Positions 26,708-37,054 of a stretch of 64,000 bases of DNA are shown here, in pieces. The translations under genes and the position numbers were made by a program. The stretch spans positions 62,001 through 126,000 of the forward strand of contig CAWBJQ010000008.1 of the NCBI GenBank assembly GCA_963789075.1, given 5' to 3'. The stretch's first letter is position 1. The number at the start of each line of letters is the position of its first letter. The notes below the pieces were generated by a model. That model searched no databases and was not told the origin of the DNA. It worked only from the letters and a program-made list of their open reading frames with translations. Source of the DNA: DATATJ01 sp963789075. GTDB taxonomy: Bacteria; Acidobacteriota; Vicinamibacteria; Vicinamibacterales; CAVVIG01.

Positions 26708-27928
26708 TTACACTTCGACTTCTGTGCTGTCCTGCGCCGGCGCGATCCGCTCCTCGACGAACGTGTTCCAGTCGTGACAGTGTGGGCACTGCCAGAGCAG
26801 TTCGGTGCTGCGATAGCGGCAGCGCATGCAGACGTGGGGATCGAGATAGAACACCGCGTGCTGCGTGAGCTCGCTGTAGCGATCGACCAGCGACGCGGGA
26901 TGACGCAGCTGCGCCAGCGCCCGCCAGATCGCCTGGTGGATGCTGAGCGCGTGCGGGTTCTGGACGAGGGCCGCGAAGAGCAGGTCCAATGCGTCGCGCG
27001 CGTGGCCGCCGGCGGCCAGGGTGCGCGAGAGCGCGAGGCGCGCGCGCCAGTCCTGTGGGTTGTCGTCGATGAGACGCCGACAGAGCCGCGTGAAGCGCTC
27101 GGGCGATCCGACGCGCATCGCCAGCGCCTCGAGGCGGTCGAAGGCCAGGTATGCGCGGTCCGGGGCCACCGCAATCAGCTTCTCCCAGATCGCCGCGGCG
27201 TCTTTTTCGTTGCCCTGCGCGACACGCACGTCGCCCAGATTGAGATACGCTGGTACCGCCCGTGCATCGAGATCGATCGCGGCCTCGAATCGCCGGATCG
27301 CCTCCGCGTGATCCTTGCGGCGGACCGCCTCCAGGCCGATCTCGTTTTCGAGAAATGCGAGAATCGCCTCGCTCTGCGGTCTGGCCCCGATGTCTGCGAG
27401 CAGCGACAGGCGCTGCCGTGTGTCGTACGCTTCGGTCCACTGATGCTGCTCTTCGTGCAGCTTCTGCAGATTGATCAGCGCGTACTCATTCTTCGGATCG
27501 AGACGCAGCACTTCGTTGAAGGCCTCGAGCGCGCGGTCGACGAAGCCGCCGCGCTTGTAGTCGAGCCCCAGGCAGAGCAGCACGTACGCGTGCTCGAGCC
27601 GATTCAGCTTCGGGCGCTGCAGGAGTGTCTGGTGCACGGTGATCGCCTTGCCGACCTGACCTTTTTCGCGGTACAGGTTGCCGAGAATCATGTGCACCTC
27701 GAGCGCATCGCCGTCGAGGCTTGCCGCTTTGCTCAATTCCTCGATCGCCAGATCGATCTGGTTGGCGACGAGAAAATTCAGGCCCAGAATGTAGTGCGGC
27801 GACTCGCGGGCGCGGCGCCGATCGATCCACCGGCCGTCCCGCAGCTTGTACCGCTCCCAGGCTTTGCCGATCGTGAGACCGGCCAGGAGCGCGACGAGCG
27901 CGGCGAGCAGCGGAGCATAAGAGCTCAT
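26708..27928 (-). CDS. lapB: LapB/YciM-like lipopolysaccharide assembly TPR protein
   Basis: Regulates LpxC turnover and LPS synthesis in other diderms. A 406-residue protein with one N-terminal membrane helix (PLLAALVALLAGLTIG), then TPR repeats starting YILGLNFLVANQIDLAIEELSKAASLDGDALEVHMILGNLYREKGQVGKAI, and a C-terminal rubredoxin-like zinc site CMRCRYRSTELLWQCPHCHDWNTF. This architecture is diagnostic. It is translationally coupled to kdsC (ATGA overlap), which fits an LPS-core operon. Confidence 0.92.
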   Translation of the reverse strand: MSSYAPLLAALVALLAGLTIGKAWERYKLRDGRWIDRRRARESPHYILGLNFLVANQIDLAIEELSKAASLDGDALEVHMILGNLYREKGQVGKAITVHQTLLQRPKLNRLEHAYVLLCLGLDYKRGGFVDRALEAFNEVLRLDPKNEYALINLQKLHEEQHQWTEAYDTRQRLSLLADIGARPQSEAILAFLENEIGLEAVRRKDHAEAIRRFEAAIDLDARAVPAYLNLGDVRVAQGNEKDAAAIWEKLIAVAPDRAYLAFDRLEALAMRVGSPERFTRLCRRLIDDNPQDWRARLALSRTLAAGGHARDALDLLFAALVQNPHALSIHQAIWRALAQLRHPASLVDRYSELTQHAVFYLDPHVCMRCRYRSTELLWQCPHCHDWNTFVEERIAPAQDSTEVEV

Positions 27929-28536
27929 TGGTCAGCCATCGGCGAAGGAGCAGCGAGATACGAGGCCACGACGCCGTCCCAGCGGTCCTGCGCGCGGAGA
28001 ATCAGCTCGACCAACTCGCGCACCGCACCGTCGCCGCCCTGACGCCGGCTCACCCAGTGGACGCGCGATCGAACCTCATCCACGGCATCGGCTGGCGCTG
28101 TCGACAAGCCTACGCGCTCGAGCACCGCGAGGTCTACCACGTCGTCGCCCATGTAGGTGATCTGTTCATCATCCACGCAGAGGTCGCCGACCATCTGATC
28201 ATACGTCTCGATCTTGCTCGAGACGCCCTGGTAGACGAGCGTGATCCCGAGCTGCGCGGCTCGCTGCGTCGTCGAGGCCGAGGCGCGCGCCGACAGGATG
28301 CCGACTGTCAGCCCGAGCCGCTGCGCCCAGACGAGCGCGATGCCGTCCTTGATGTCGAAGTTTTTGCTCTCCGTCCCATCGCCGTGAATCTGCACTTTGC
28401 CGTCCGTGAGGACGCCGTCGACGTCGAGCAGAATCACCCGAATCCGCGCGGCCCTTGCGCGTACATCGTCGCTCTCCCGAGCGCGAATCCCAAATCCCAA
28501 ATCCCGAATCCCGTCCCCGTGCAGCTCCCCGGCCAT
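27925..28536 (-). CDS. kdsC: 3-deoxy-manno-octulosonate-8-phosphatase
   Basis: HAD-family phosphatase producing KDO from KDO 8-phosphate. Core motifs: RVILLDVDGVLTDGKVQ (nucleophile aspartate), FDIKDGIALVWAQRLGL, VGILSARAS, and YMGDDVVDLAVLERVGLSTAPADA. The annotated ATG adds about 30 residues encoded by a TTGGGAT/CGGGATT heptad repeat (GIRDLGFGIRAR); the enzyme proper starts near residue 30, so either the repeat has extended the protein or the real start is an internal GTG-type codon. Located between kdsD and lapB. Confidence 0.9.
   Translation of the reverse strand: MAGELHGDGIRDLGFGIRARESDDVRARAARIRVILLDVDGVLTDGKVQIHGDGTESKNFDIKDGIALVWAQRLGLTVGILSARASASTTQRAAQLGITLVYQGVSSKIETYDQMVGDLCVDDEQITYMGDDVVDLAVLERVGLSTAPADAVDEVRSRVHWVSRRQGGDGAVRELVELILRAQDRWDGVVASYLAAPSPMADQ
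28480..28516 (-). repeat. Heptad repeat in the kdsC N-terminus
   Basis: On the plus strand AATCCCA, AATCCCA and AATCCCG follow in tandem. It is the same word as in front of thiE and between sdhA and sdhB. Confidence 0.75.
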
Positions 28537-28538
28537 GA

Positions 28539-29495
28539 CTAGATCATCTCCGTCCGCCAGAGATCGTGCAGGTGGACGACGCCGGCCACTCGTCCCTGGT
28601 CCACGACGACGAGCGACGTAATCTTGCGTTGTTCCATCACGTTCAAGGCTTGGGCCGCCAGGGTCGACGGTGGAACCGACACCGGTCCGCGCGTCATCAG
28701 CTCGCCGGCGCTGCGATCGAGGATGTCGGCCGCGCGCTCCATGTGGCGCCGCAAGTCGCCGTCCGTCACGATGCCGACCAGCGTCTCGCCGTCGTCGACC
28801 ACGCAGGTCATGCCGAGCTTCTTACTCGACATCTCGTAGATCACGTCGCGCATCCGCGTGTCGGTGCGCACGATGGGACACTGTTTGCCTGCGTGCATCA
28901 GGCTCTCGACGCGCATGAGCTGCTTGCCGATCTTGCCGCCGGGATGCAGGCTCGCAAAATCCTCCTGCCGAAAGCCTTTCTCGACCAGGAGCGTCATCGC
29001 CAGCGCGTCGCCGATCGCCAGCGCCGCCGTCGTGCTCGCCGTCGGCACGAGGTTCATCGGGCAGGCTTCTTCGGCGACGCTGCAGTCGAGCGTGACGTCC
29101 GCGGCCTGTCCCAGCGTGGAGCGCGGCGTTCCGGTGATCGTCACCAGCTTCGCGCCGAGGCGCCGGATTGTTTCGAGCAGACGAAGAATCTCGTCCGTCT
29201 CGCCGCTGTACGACAGCGCCACCACGACATCGTCGCCTTGAATGACGCCGAGATCGCCGTGAATTGCCTCGGCGGGATGGAGAAAGAACGCGGCGGTTCC
29301 GGTGCTGGTGAGCGTGGCGGCAATCTTCCGGCAGATGATGCCCGATTTGCCCATGCCCGTGAGGATGACGCGGCCCCGGCACTGCCGCAGCAGATCCACG
29401 GCGCGCTCGAACCTGTCGTCGAGGCGCGCGACGAGCGCCAGGATCGCCGCCGCTTCTGTTTCGAGCACTTTGCGCGCGAGGCTCAGGTCAGCCAT
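28539..29495 (-). CDS. kdsD: D-arabinose 5-phosphate isomerase with CBS pair
   Basis: Supplies arabinose 5-phosphate for KDO synthesis. A 318-residue protein: SIS domain with RVILTGMGKSGIICRKIAATLTSTG, SYSGETDEI and TASTTAALAIGDALA; then two CBS domains (MRDVIYEMSSKKLGMTCVVDDGETLVGIVTDGDLRR and PPSTLAAQALNVMEQRKITSLVVVDQGRVAGVVHLHDL). Its start overlaps the kdsA stop. Intact. Confidence 0.95.
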   Translation of the reverse strand: MADLSLARKVLETEAAAILALVARLDDRFERAVDLLRQCRGRVILTGMGKSGIICRKIAATLTSTGTAAFFLHPAEAIHGDLGVIQGDDVVVALSYSGETDEILRLLETIRRLGAKLVTITGTPRSTLGQAADVTLDCSVAEEACPMNLVPTASTTAALAIGDALAMTLLVEKGFRQEDFASLHPGGKIGKQLMRVESLMHAGKQCPIVRTDTRMRDVIYEMSSKKLGMTCVVDDGETLVGIVTDGDLRRHMERAADILDRSAGELMTRGPVSVPPSTLAAQALNVMEQRKITSLVVVDQGRVAGVVHLHDLWRTEMI

Positions 29496-30346
29496 CGCGG
29501 CGCGCCCCCGCGGGTTGCGGATGCTTCACGATGGCGTCGATCGCGATCAAGCGGCGCAGGAGCGGCTCGAGCTGGTCGAGGCGGAGCGCGTTCTGCGCAT
29601 CGCTCTTCGCCCGTCGCGGGATCCTCGTGGACTTCGAGGAACACGCCGTCCACCCCCGCAGCCACGCCCGCCGAGGCGAGCGGCTCGATGTACTCGGCCT
29701 GTCCCGCGGTCACGCCGTCGCCGCCGCCGGGCAGCTGCAGACTGTGCGTCACGTCGAACACGACGGGGACGCCCTGCTCGCGCATCATCGGAAACGCCCG
29801 CATGTCGACCACGAGGTTGTGGTAGCCGAAGCTGGTGCCGCGCTCGGTGACGATGACCCGCGGATTGCCTGCCTCGACGACCTTGGCGATCGCGTGCTTC
29901 ACATCGTCAGGCGCGAGAAACTGCCCCTTCTTGATATTGACGATGCGGCCGGTCGCTGCGGCGGCCGCGAGCAGATCGGTCTGCCGGCAGAGGAACGCCG
30001 GAATCTGCAGGATGTCTGCGACGTCGGCGGCCGGCCGCGCGTGCGACGGCTCGTGAATGTCGGTCAAAATCGGGACGCCGTGGCGCGCCTTGATCGCCGC
30101 GAGAATCCGCAGGCCCTCGATCAGGCCAGGGCCGCGGAAGGAGCGTCCGGACGTGCGGTTCGCCTTGTCGTACGAGGCCTTGAACACGTACGGGACGCCG
30201 ACGCGTCGAGCGATGGCGGCAATCTCGCCGGCGAGATCGGTGGCGAGCTGCTCGCTCTCGATCACGCACGGACCGGCGATGAGCACGAACGGACGGCCAT
30301 CTCCGATCGTGATCGCGCCGAGTTGGACGGGGTTCACGACGTTCAT
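29488..30346 (-). CDS. kdsA: KDO 8-phosphate synthase, one extra base
   Basis: Condenses PEP with arabinose 5-phosphate. Conserved blocks: FVLIAGPCVIESEQ, YVFKASYDKANRTS, GVPILTDIHEP, LQIPAFLCRQTDLL, VNIKKGQFLAPDD, VIVTERGTSFGYHNLVVDMR and GVDGVFLEVHEDP. One extra base near 29618-29622 shifts the last 40 residues, which in the restored frame read AKSDAQNALRLDQLEPLLRRL and stop at a TGA overlapping kdsD. The start may be this ATG or the GTG three codons on: a TATAAT box overlaps the ATG and lies exactly 7 bases before that GTG. Confidence 0.9.
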
Positions 30347-30350
30347 TATA
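30345..30350 (-). promoter_or_regulatory. TATAAT box overlapping the kdsA start
   Basis: Reading minus, TATAAT is immediately followed by G, making TATAATG. If it is a real -10 element, the ATG would be untranscribed and the GTG 7 bases later would be the leaderless start. Confidence 0.3.
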
Positions 30351-30443
30351 TCGGGCGGGTGCGGGCTGCGCGATGTGTACGGGCGGACCTGCGTGTCCGC
30401 CGTGGGCAAGATCGCTCTGTCCCTGCCGCGTTCCGCGGGCCGG

Positions 30444-30463
30444 CACACAGGCCGGCCCCTACG
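30444..30463. repeat. 20-bp dispersed repeat, second copy
   Basis: Same exact 20-mer as at 7586-7605, inside a GGGCCGGCACACAGGCCGGCCC palindrome between kdsA and pyrG. A neighbouring GGCGGACCTGCGTGTCCGCC palindrome (30388-30407) is of the same style. Confidence 0.6.
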
Positions 30464-30470
30464 ATGTTGG

Positions 30471-32126
<1,656 letters not shown>

Positions 32127-32154
32127 AGGCGTGTGTGTGATCCGCCGTCCGCGC

Positions 32155-32961
32155 TCAGGCGGAGCCTGCCGGCGCCGCGAGCAGGCGGCGCACCTGTTCC
32201 AGATCCTCTGGCGTATCGACGCCGAACGAGTCGTACTTCGTTTCCACCGCTTTGATGCGGATGCCGTGCTCGAGCGCGCGAAGCTGCTCGAGTGATTCGG
32301 CCCGCTCGAGCGGTGTCGGTTCCAGAGAGGCGAGCACCATCAGCGCGCTCCGCCGATAGGCGTACAGGCCGACATGTTTGTAGAGCGGCGGCCACCCGCC
32401 GCGCGGGTCCCGCAGATGCGGAATCGGCGAGCGCGAAAAATAGAGCGCGAATCCGCCGCGGTCGACGACCACCTTGACGACATTCGGATTGGCCAACTCG
32501 GCCGGCTGCGTGATGCGCCGGAACAGCGTCGTCACCATGACGGACGGATCGGTCGCAAACGGCGCGACCGCTTCGGCAATCGCGCCGGGATCGATCAGCG
32601 GCTCGTCGCCCTGAACGTTGACCACGAGGTCGCAGTCGAGCGTCGCGGCGACCTCGGCGAGGCGATCGGTGCCGGTCTCGTGAGCTTTCGTCAGCCGCAC
32701 GTGGCCGCCGAATTCGTGCACGCGCGTCGCGATCCGCAAATCGTCGGTCGCGACGATGACCTGCGACACGATCGGCGACGCCGACACGCGGCGGTACACG
32801 TGCTCGATCATCGGACGTCCGCCGATTTCCGCGAGCGGCTTGCCGGGAAGTCTGGAAGAGGCGAATCGGGCGGGAATGACGGCGACGATGTGAAGCGATG
32901 AGACGGTATCGACCGCGGTACCAGTCGATGCAGGGTGCACGACGAATAATAACACAACCAT
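32155..32961 (-). CDS. kdsB: CMP-KDO synthetase
   Basis: Activates KDO with CTP. Core: IVAVIPARFASSRLPGKPLAEIGGRPMIEHVYRR, VIVATDD, LVVNVQGDEPLIDP, FSRSPIPHLRD, KHVGLYAYRRSALM and YDSFGVDTPEDLEQVRRLL. The ATG used here adds about 27 residues before the first strand; GTG codons closer to it are possible starts. Together with kdsA, C, D and lapB it forms a compact KDO block. Confidence 0.93.
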   Translation of the reverse strand: MVVLLFVVHPASTGTAVDTVSSLHIVAVIPARFASSRLPGKPLAEIGGRPMIEHVYRRVSASPIVSQVIVATDDLRIATRVHEFGGHVRLTKAHETGTDRLAEVAATLDCDLVVNVQGDEPLIDPGAIAEAVAPFATDPSVMVTTLFRRITQPAELANPNVVKVVVDRGGFALYFSRSPIPHLRDPRGGWPPLYKHVGLYAYRRSALMVLASLEPTPLERAESLEQLRALEHGIRIKAVETKYDSFGVDTPEDLEQVRRLLAAPAGSA

Positions 32962-32982
32962 GCTACGATCCCGAGGAGCCAG

Positions 32983-33507
32983 ATGAACCTGAAGCGGACA
33001 GCGACGATCGGCGTCGTTGGTGGTGCGTTTGCCGCGTGGCTCGCTGCCGCGGCGACATCCGGCGTTCAGGACGCGCCGGCGCCGCCGATTGTGCGCCAGA
33101 CGCAGATCGATTCACGCAGCGCCGCGCTCGCCACTGAAGTCGCGCGCCTGCACGAACGTCTGCGTCCAACGTCCGCGCCGCGACAGCCCGCCCGCGATCT
33201 GTTTCGATTCAGTACGCCGAAGCCGAAGCCGGCACCGGTCCAAGCCTCGCACGCCGCGCTGACCGAAGCGGCCGTCGCTCCCGCGCCGCTGCCGCCGCCG
33301 CCGTTCAAGCTCTCGGGCATCGCCGAAGATGCCGGCCTGGAGGGGCCCATTCGTACGGCCGTCATCTCCGGCCCGGGACAACTGTTCCTCGTGAAAGAAG
33401 GCGAGATGGTGACGCCGCGCTACCGCGTCGTGCGGATTTCTGCCGACGTGGTCGAGCTCCTCGATGTCGGCACGAGCCTTTCGCTGCGCCTCGCGATGCG
33501 GCCCTAG
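32983..33507 (+). CDS. Exported protein with PilP/GspC-like beta domain
   Basis: A 174-residue protein with a signal segment (TIGVVGGAFAAWLAAAATSG), a coiled stretch (RSAALATEVARLHERL), a proline linker and a C-terminal beta domain (PFKLSGIAEDAGLEGPIRTAVISGPGQLFLVKEGEMVTPRYRVVRISADVVELLDVG). This domain resembles the small homology-region domains of GspC and PilP, which contact secretins. It stands alone on the plus strand with a good ribosome-binding site (GAGGAG). Role in a pilus or secretion system is inference. Confidence 0.65.
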   Translation: MNLKRTATIGVVGGAFAAWLAAAATSGVQDAPAPPIVRQTQIDSRSAALATEVARLHERLRPTSAPRQPARDLFRFSTPKPKPAPVQASHAALTEAAVAPAPLPPPPFKLSGIAEDAGLEGPIRTAVISGPGQLFLVKEGEMVTPRYRVVRISADVVELLDVGTSLSLRLAMRP

Positions 33508-33527
33508 TGCGCATGGCGAAATCACCC

Positions 33528-33614
33528 AGCCACTCTCCACCACGGAGGACACTGGGGGCACCGAGGTTCAATCCTGAGCAGAAACAGGTTTGCTCCACCG
33601 TGGCCTCCTCGTTC
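33528..33614. repeat. CACGGAGGACAC-type palindromic intergenic element
   Basis: CACCACGGAGGACAC and GGCACCGAGG on the left face GTGGCCTCC and CTCAGTGGTG on the right. The same kind of element occurs at 34540, 49966 and 54487. Confidence 0.55.
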
Positions 33615-33628
33615 TCAGTGGTGAGCGC

Positions 33629-34505
33629 TTGATCGCCATCATCATCAATCCCGTCGCCGGAGGCCGCGCGCATCCGGTCGGCGCTGCGCGTCGAGCTCGC
33701 CCGCCGCGCCGCTGCGGATATCGGCGAGGCGGCAGACGTGTTCGTCACGGAACAGCACGGACACGCCCGCGCGCTCACCCGCGCCGCGCGCGAGAACGGT
33801 GCGCGCCTGGTCATCGCATGGGGTGGCGACGGCACCGTGAACGAGGTGGCGACCGAGCTCGCCTTTACCGCGGTGCCGTTCGGCATCGTCGCCGGCGGAT
33901 CGGGCAACGGCCTGGCCCGCGAGTTGAACGTCCCGACGAATCCGGCGCGCGCGCTTGCGTCGGCGCTCTCGGCGGCATCACGCCCGATGGACGTCGGCGA
34001 GATCGACGGTCATCTCTTCGTCAACATTGCAGGCCTCGGCTTCGATGCGCACGTGGCGTCGCGCTTCAACGAGACCGGCAATCAACGTCGCGGCTTCGTC
34101 GGCTACGCGGCGATCGCCGCGCGATCGCTCGCCACGTACGTGTCGGCGCGCTATGCGATCACGACGTCCGATGCGCAGATCGACGTCCGCGCTGTGCTGG
34201 TGACGGTGGCGAACTCGGCCCAGTTCGGCAACGGCGCGCGAATTGCCCCGCGCGCGCGTGTGGACGACGGCCTGCTCGATCTCGTCATCGTCGAGGAGCG
34301 CTCCCGCTTCGGCACGGTGTGCCAGATGCCGCGCCTGTTCACCGGCACGATCGAGAAGATGCGCGGATGCGCGGTGCGGCGGATCACCGAAGCGACGATT
34401 GCATCCGACACGCCGATGACGTTCCACATCGACGGGGAGCCGATGGCGGGCGGGACCAGCCTCCAGGTGCGCGTACATCCAAGCGCGCTGCGCATCTCGG
34501 TCTGA
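33629..34505 (+). CDS. Diacylglycerol kinase-like lipid kinase, one extra base
   Basis: DAGK catalytic-domain protein of about 291 residues. The restored N-terminus is LIAIIINPVAGGR, followed by the nucleotide motif IAWGGDGTVNEVATELAFTAVPFGIVAGGSGNGLARELNVP, and later VNIAGLGFDAHVASRF and DGLLDLVIVEERS. A TTG start fits the GGTGAG upstream. One extra G (CGC-G-CGC near 33670) breaks the frame and explains the 3n+1 length. Substrate could be diacylglycerol, sphingoid base or another lipid. Confidence 0.82.
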
Positions 34506-34833
34506 CGCACGAAGCGTTTGCCGGCACTTGCCACAGAGGCACGGAGCCACGGGCACGGATCCGCAGCGACGGCCGGCTGTGCCGGCCGTCTCATCCGCTC
34601 GATCCGACGGTCGGAAACGCAAACGTTCCGATGCAGCGGTTTGTGTTTCCGACCGTCGGGCCGAGCGTGGCCGCCGCAACGCGGCGGCGTGCGGACGCGC
34701 GATCGACGCGCTTCGCCTTTCGGCGTCGGCGAGCTGACTCGGTGGCCAGGAAGCATCCGTGTCCTCTGAGTCCTCCGTGGTGAAGGTCTTTTAGGGCCGA
34801 GTTCTGCGTCGAGCCGCACGACCCACACTTCTC
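34506..34833. other. Convergent intergenic region with two strong hairpins
   Basis: 328 bases between convergent genes with no plausible coding frame. Hairpin 1 at 34568-34590: a perfect 10-bp stem (GACGGCCGGC / GCCGGCCGTC) around TGT. Hairpin 2 at 34605-34658: a 20-base arm CGACGGTCGGAAACGCAAAC pairs with its complement 14 bases away, with one G-U position. CACAGAGG/CCTCCGTGG words at both outer edges could close the whole region. Confidence 0.75.
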
Positions 34834-36401
34834 TCACCGCGGGGCGCGCCGGATGGCGGCGACGGCCTCATCGAGCCCGGTCGCGCCCGCCGCATCGTCG
34901 TCGACATTCACGACGCCAATCGCACCGGATTCGCCGCGCCCGAGCGCAAAGCTCGCGATGTTGATGCCGTGGCGGCCGAGAATCGTGCCGACTTCGCCGA
35001 TTACGCCGGGCCGATCGTCGTTGGCGACGATCAAGATCGTGCCGGCCAGCGGTGCTTCCACCGCCACGCCGCGGATCGACACCAGACGCAAGCTCGCCGG
35101 TTCGAACACGGTGCCTTCCGCCCAACGTTCGCCGGCATCGGTCTGGAGCTTGATCGACACCAGGCTCGTGTAGTGCCGCGGCCGGGCGCTGCGCGACTCG
35201 ACGATGTCGATGCCGCGATCGGCGGCGACGGTACGGGCATTCACCATCGACACACCGTTCGAGAGAATCGGCCGGAGCACCCCCGCGGCGGCGCTGCTGG
35301 CGAGGACGTCGGCGGCTCGCGTGTCGGCGAGCTTCCCGTAGTACCGGACGCCGAGGCCCTGAACGCGCGCCGCGCCCATCTGCGAGACGAGCGCGCCGAG
35401 ACGATCGGCCAGCCGGATCCACGGCTGCAGCCGCTGCAACTCGTCGGGATTCACGCTCGGGAAATTCACCGCATTGCGCACGACGCCGTCGCAGCAGAAA
35501 GTCGCGGACGGTCGCGGCCGTCTCCAGTCCGACCAGCTCCTGCGCTTCTTCCGTGGACGCGGCAATGTGCGGCGTGGCGATGACCTGCGGCAGCCCGACG
35601 AGCGAGCGATCCGTCGGCGGCTCGACCTCGAAGACGTCGAGCGCCGCACCGGCGACGGCGCCGCGGTCGATCGCCCGCTGCAGCGCCGCCCCGTCGATCA
35701 GCTCGCCGCGCGCGGTGTTGATGATGCGGATGCCGGGCTTGCAGCGGCCGAATCGATCGTCGTTGAACAGATGCTTCGTCTCGGGCGTCGACGGGAGGTG
35801 CAGGGTCAGATAGTCGGCGGCGGCGCACACCTCGTCGAGCGAGAGAAGCTCGACGCCGAGCCCGGCCGCTATTTCCGCGCGAAATGAAGGGATCGTGCGC
35901 GACGATGCGCATGCCGAAGGCCCGGGCGCGCAGTGCCACTTCCTGACCGATGCGGCCGAGCCCGGCGACGCCGAGCGTCTTGCCGCGCAGCTCGGTGCCG
36001 AGAAAGCGCTTCTTCTCCCAGCGCCCGTCTTTCATCGCGCGATCGGCGGCGGGAATGGAGCGGGCGAGCGAGAGCATCAGCGCACACGCGTGCTCCGCCA
36101 CGCTGATGCTGTTGGCGCCCGGCGCGTTCACGACGAGCACGCCGCGCGCGCTCGCGGCAGACACGTCGACGTTGTCCACGCCGGTGCCCGCCCGCGCCAC
36201 GATCTTCAGCCGCGGCGCGGCTTCGAGCAGCGCGCGGTCTACTTTGGTCGCGCTGCGAACGAGCAGCGCGTCGGCATCGAGGAGGTCGCGGGCGAGGACG
36301 GCGGCCGGGCGGCCGGCCTGCGCATCAACCGTCCACCCGGTTTGCTTCTGGAGCAGCGCCAGCGCTGAGGCCGGCAACTCGTCGGCGACGATGATTTTCA
36401 A
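34834..36401 (-). CDS. serA: D-3-phosphoglycerate dehydrogenase, long form, two extra bases
   Basis: First step of serine synthesis. About 521 residues: catalytic/NAD domain with IVARAGTGVDNVDVSAAS, GVAGLGRIGQEVALRARAFGM, GIRIINTARGELIDGAAL and VIATPHIAASTEEAQE; then the substrate-binding intervening domain; then a C-terminal ACT domain (LIVANDDRPGVIGEVGTILGRHGINIASFALGR) that usually senses serine. Extra bases near 35882 (TCG-C-GCG) and 35489 (CTG-C-TGC) break the frame. The TTG start (reading MKIIVADEL) overlaps the stop of the upstream cytochrome gene. Confidence 0.92.
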
Positions 36402-36847
36402 TGGGATTTTGCGGGGCCGATGGATCGAAGATAGTTGACGACGTCCCAGGTCTCGTGCACCGTCAGCTTTTGAGCGAATGCCTTCATACCGGTGCCTTTG
36501 ACGCCGTGCTGGATGACCGTGAAGATTTCGCCGTCGCTGGAGCCGTGCTTCCAGTCGGCGTCGGTCAAGTCCGGCGGTTTGGGATCGAGCTCGTCGCCCA
36601 TCGTGCCGTCGCCCTTGCCGGTCTCGCCATGACACTCGGCACAGTGCTTCGCGTACGCCTTCGAGCCGGCGGCGATCGACGTGGCGTCGGCCGCCACCGG
36701 ATTCTTCAGCTTCTCGGCTTCCGGATGGCGATGTGCGCCGGTCGCCGGATGCTCATGTTGGCCGGCGGCGATGAGGATCGCTGCCGTTGAGGGAACGAAC
36801 GCGATCAGTGCGGCGCCGACGAACCATCTGCGAAGCGTGTGCGGCAT
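36398..36847 (-). CDS. Small membrane-anchored or periplasmic cytochrome c
   Basis: A 149-residue class I cytochrome. Start MPHTLRRWFVGAALIAFVPSTAAIL gives a signal or anchor helix; a histidine-rich linker (GQHEHPATGAHRHPEAEKLKNP) follows; haem motif CAECHGETGKGDG; distal methionine in GVKGTGMKAFAQKLT. The ATG is preceded by GGGAG. It is probably an electron shuttle; coupling to serA is likely only a matter of compact packing. Confidence 0.85.
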   Translation of the reverse strand: MPHTLRRWFVGAALIAFVPSTAAILIAAGQHEHPATGAHRHPEAEKLKNPVAADATSIAAGSKAYAKHCAECHGETGKGDGTMGDELDPKPPDLTDADWKHGSSDGEIFTVIQHGVKGTGMKAFAQKLTVHETWDVVNYLRSIGPAKSH

Positions 36848-36867
36848 CGGTGACAACTCCCGGCTAC

Positions 36868-36898
36868 AGTATAATCCGTAGGTTTTGGTCGTCACGAA
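36868..36898 (-). promoter_or_regulatory. Putative promoter of the cytochrome c gene
   Basis: On the minus strand TTCGTG and TATACT are 19 bases apart, and the predicted start lies about 15 bases before the ATG. Confidence 0.35.
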
Positions 36899-36984
36899 AT
36901 TGCGCCGCAGTGCGCTCGCCCTACCGTGGTGCAATTCGCTAAAACATTCGGCTAGCCATGTAACAACGACCTCAACAACCGTCC

Positions 36985-37026
36985 TTTTCCACAGAGTTTT
37001 CCACAGCGTTTGCGGAAAACTTTCCG
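36985..37026 (+). promoter_or_regulatory. Two DnaA-box-like sites and an inverted repeat upstream of icd
   Basis: TTTTCCACA occurs at 36985 and 36997 in the same orientation; both match the relaxed DnaA box TTWTNCACA. A perfect CGGAAA-AC-TTTCCG inverted repeat follows at 37013-37026, 28 bases before the icd ATG, a plausible operator. Confidence 0.4.
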
Positions 37027-37054
37027 AACCGCAAGGTGACCTGACCTAATTCCT

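Noticed and set aside
36985..37005. Chromosomal replication origin
   Set aside because: Only two DnaA-like boxes and no dnaA, dnaN, gyrB, rpmH or AT-rich unwinding block; at most a regulatory site.
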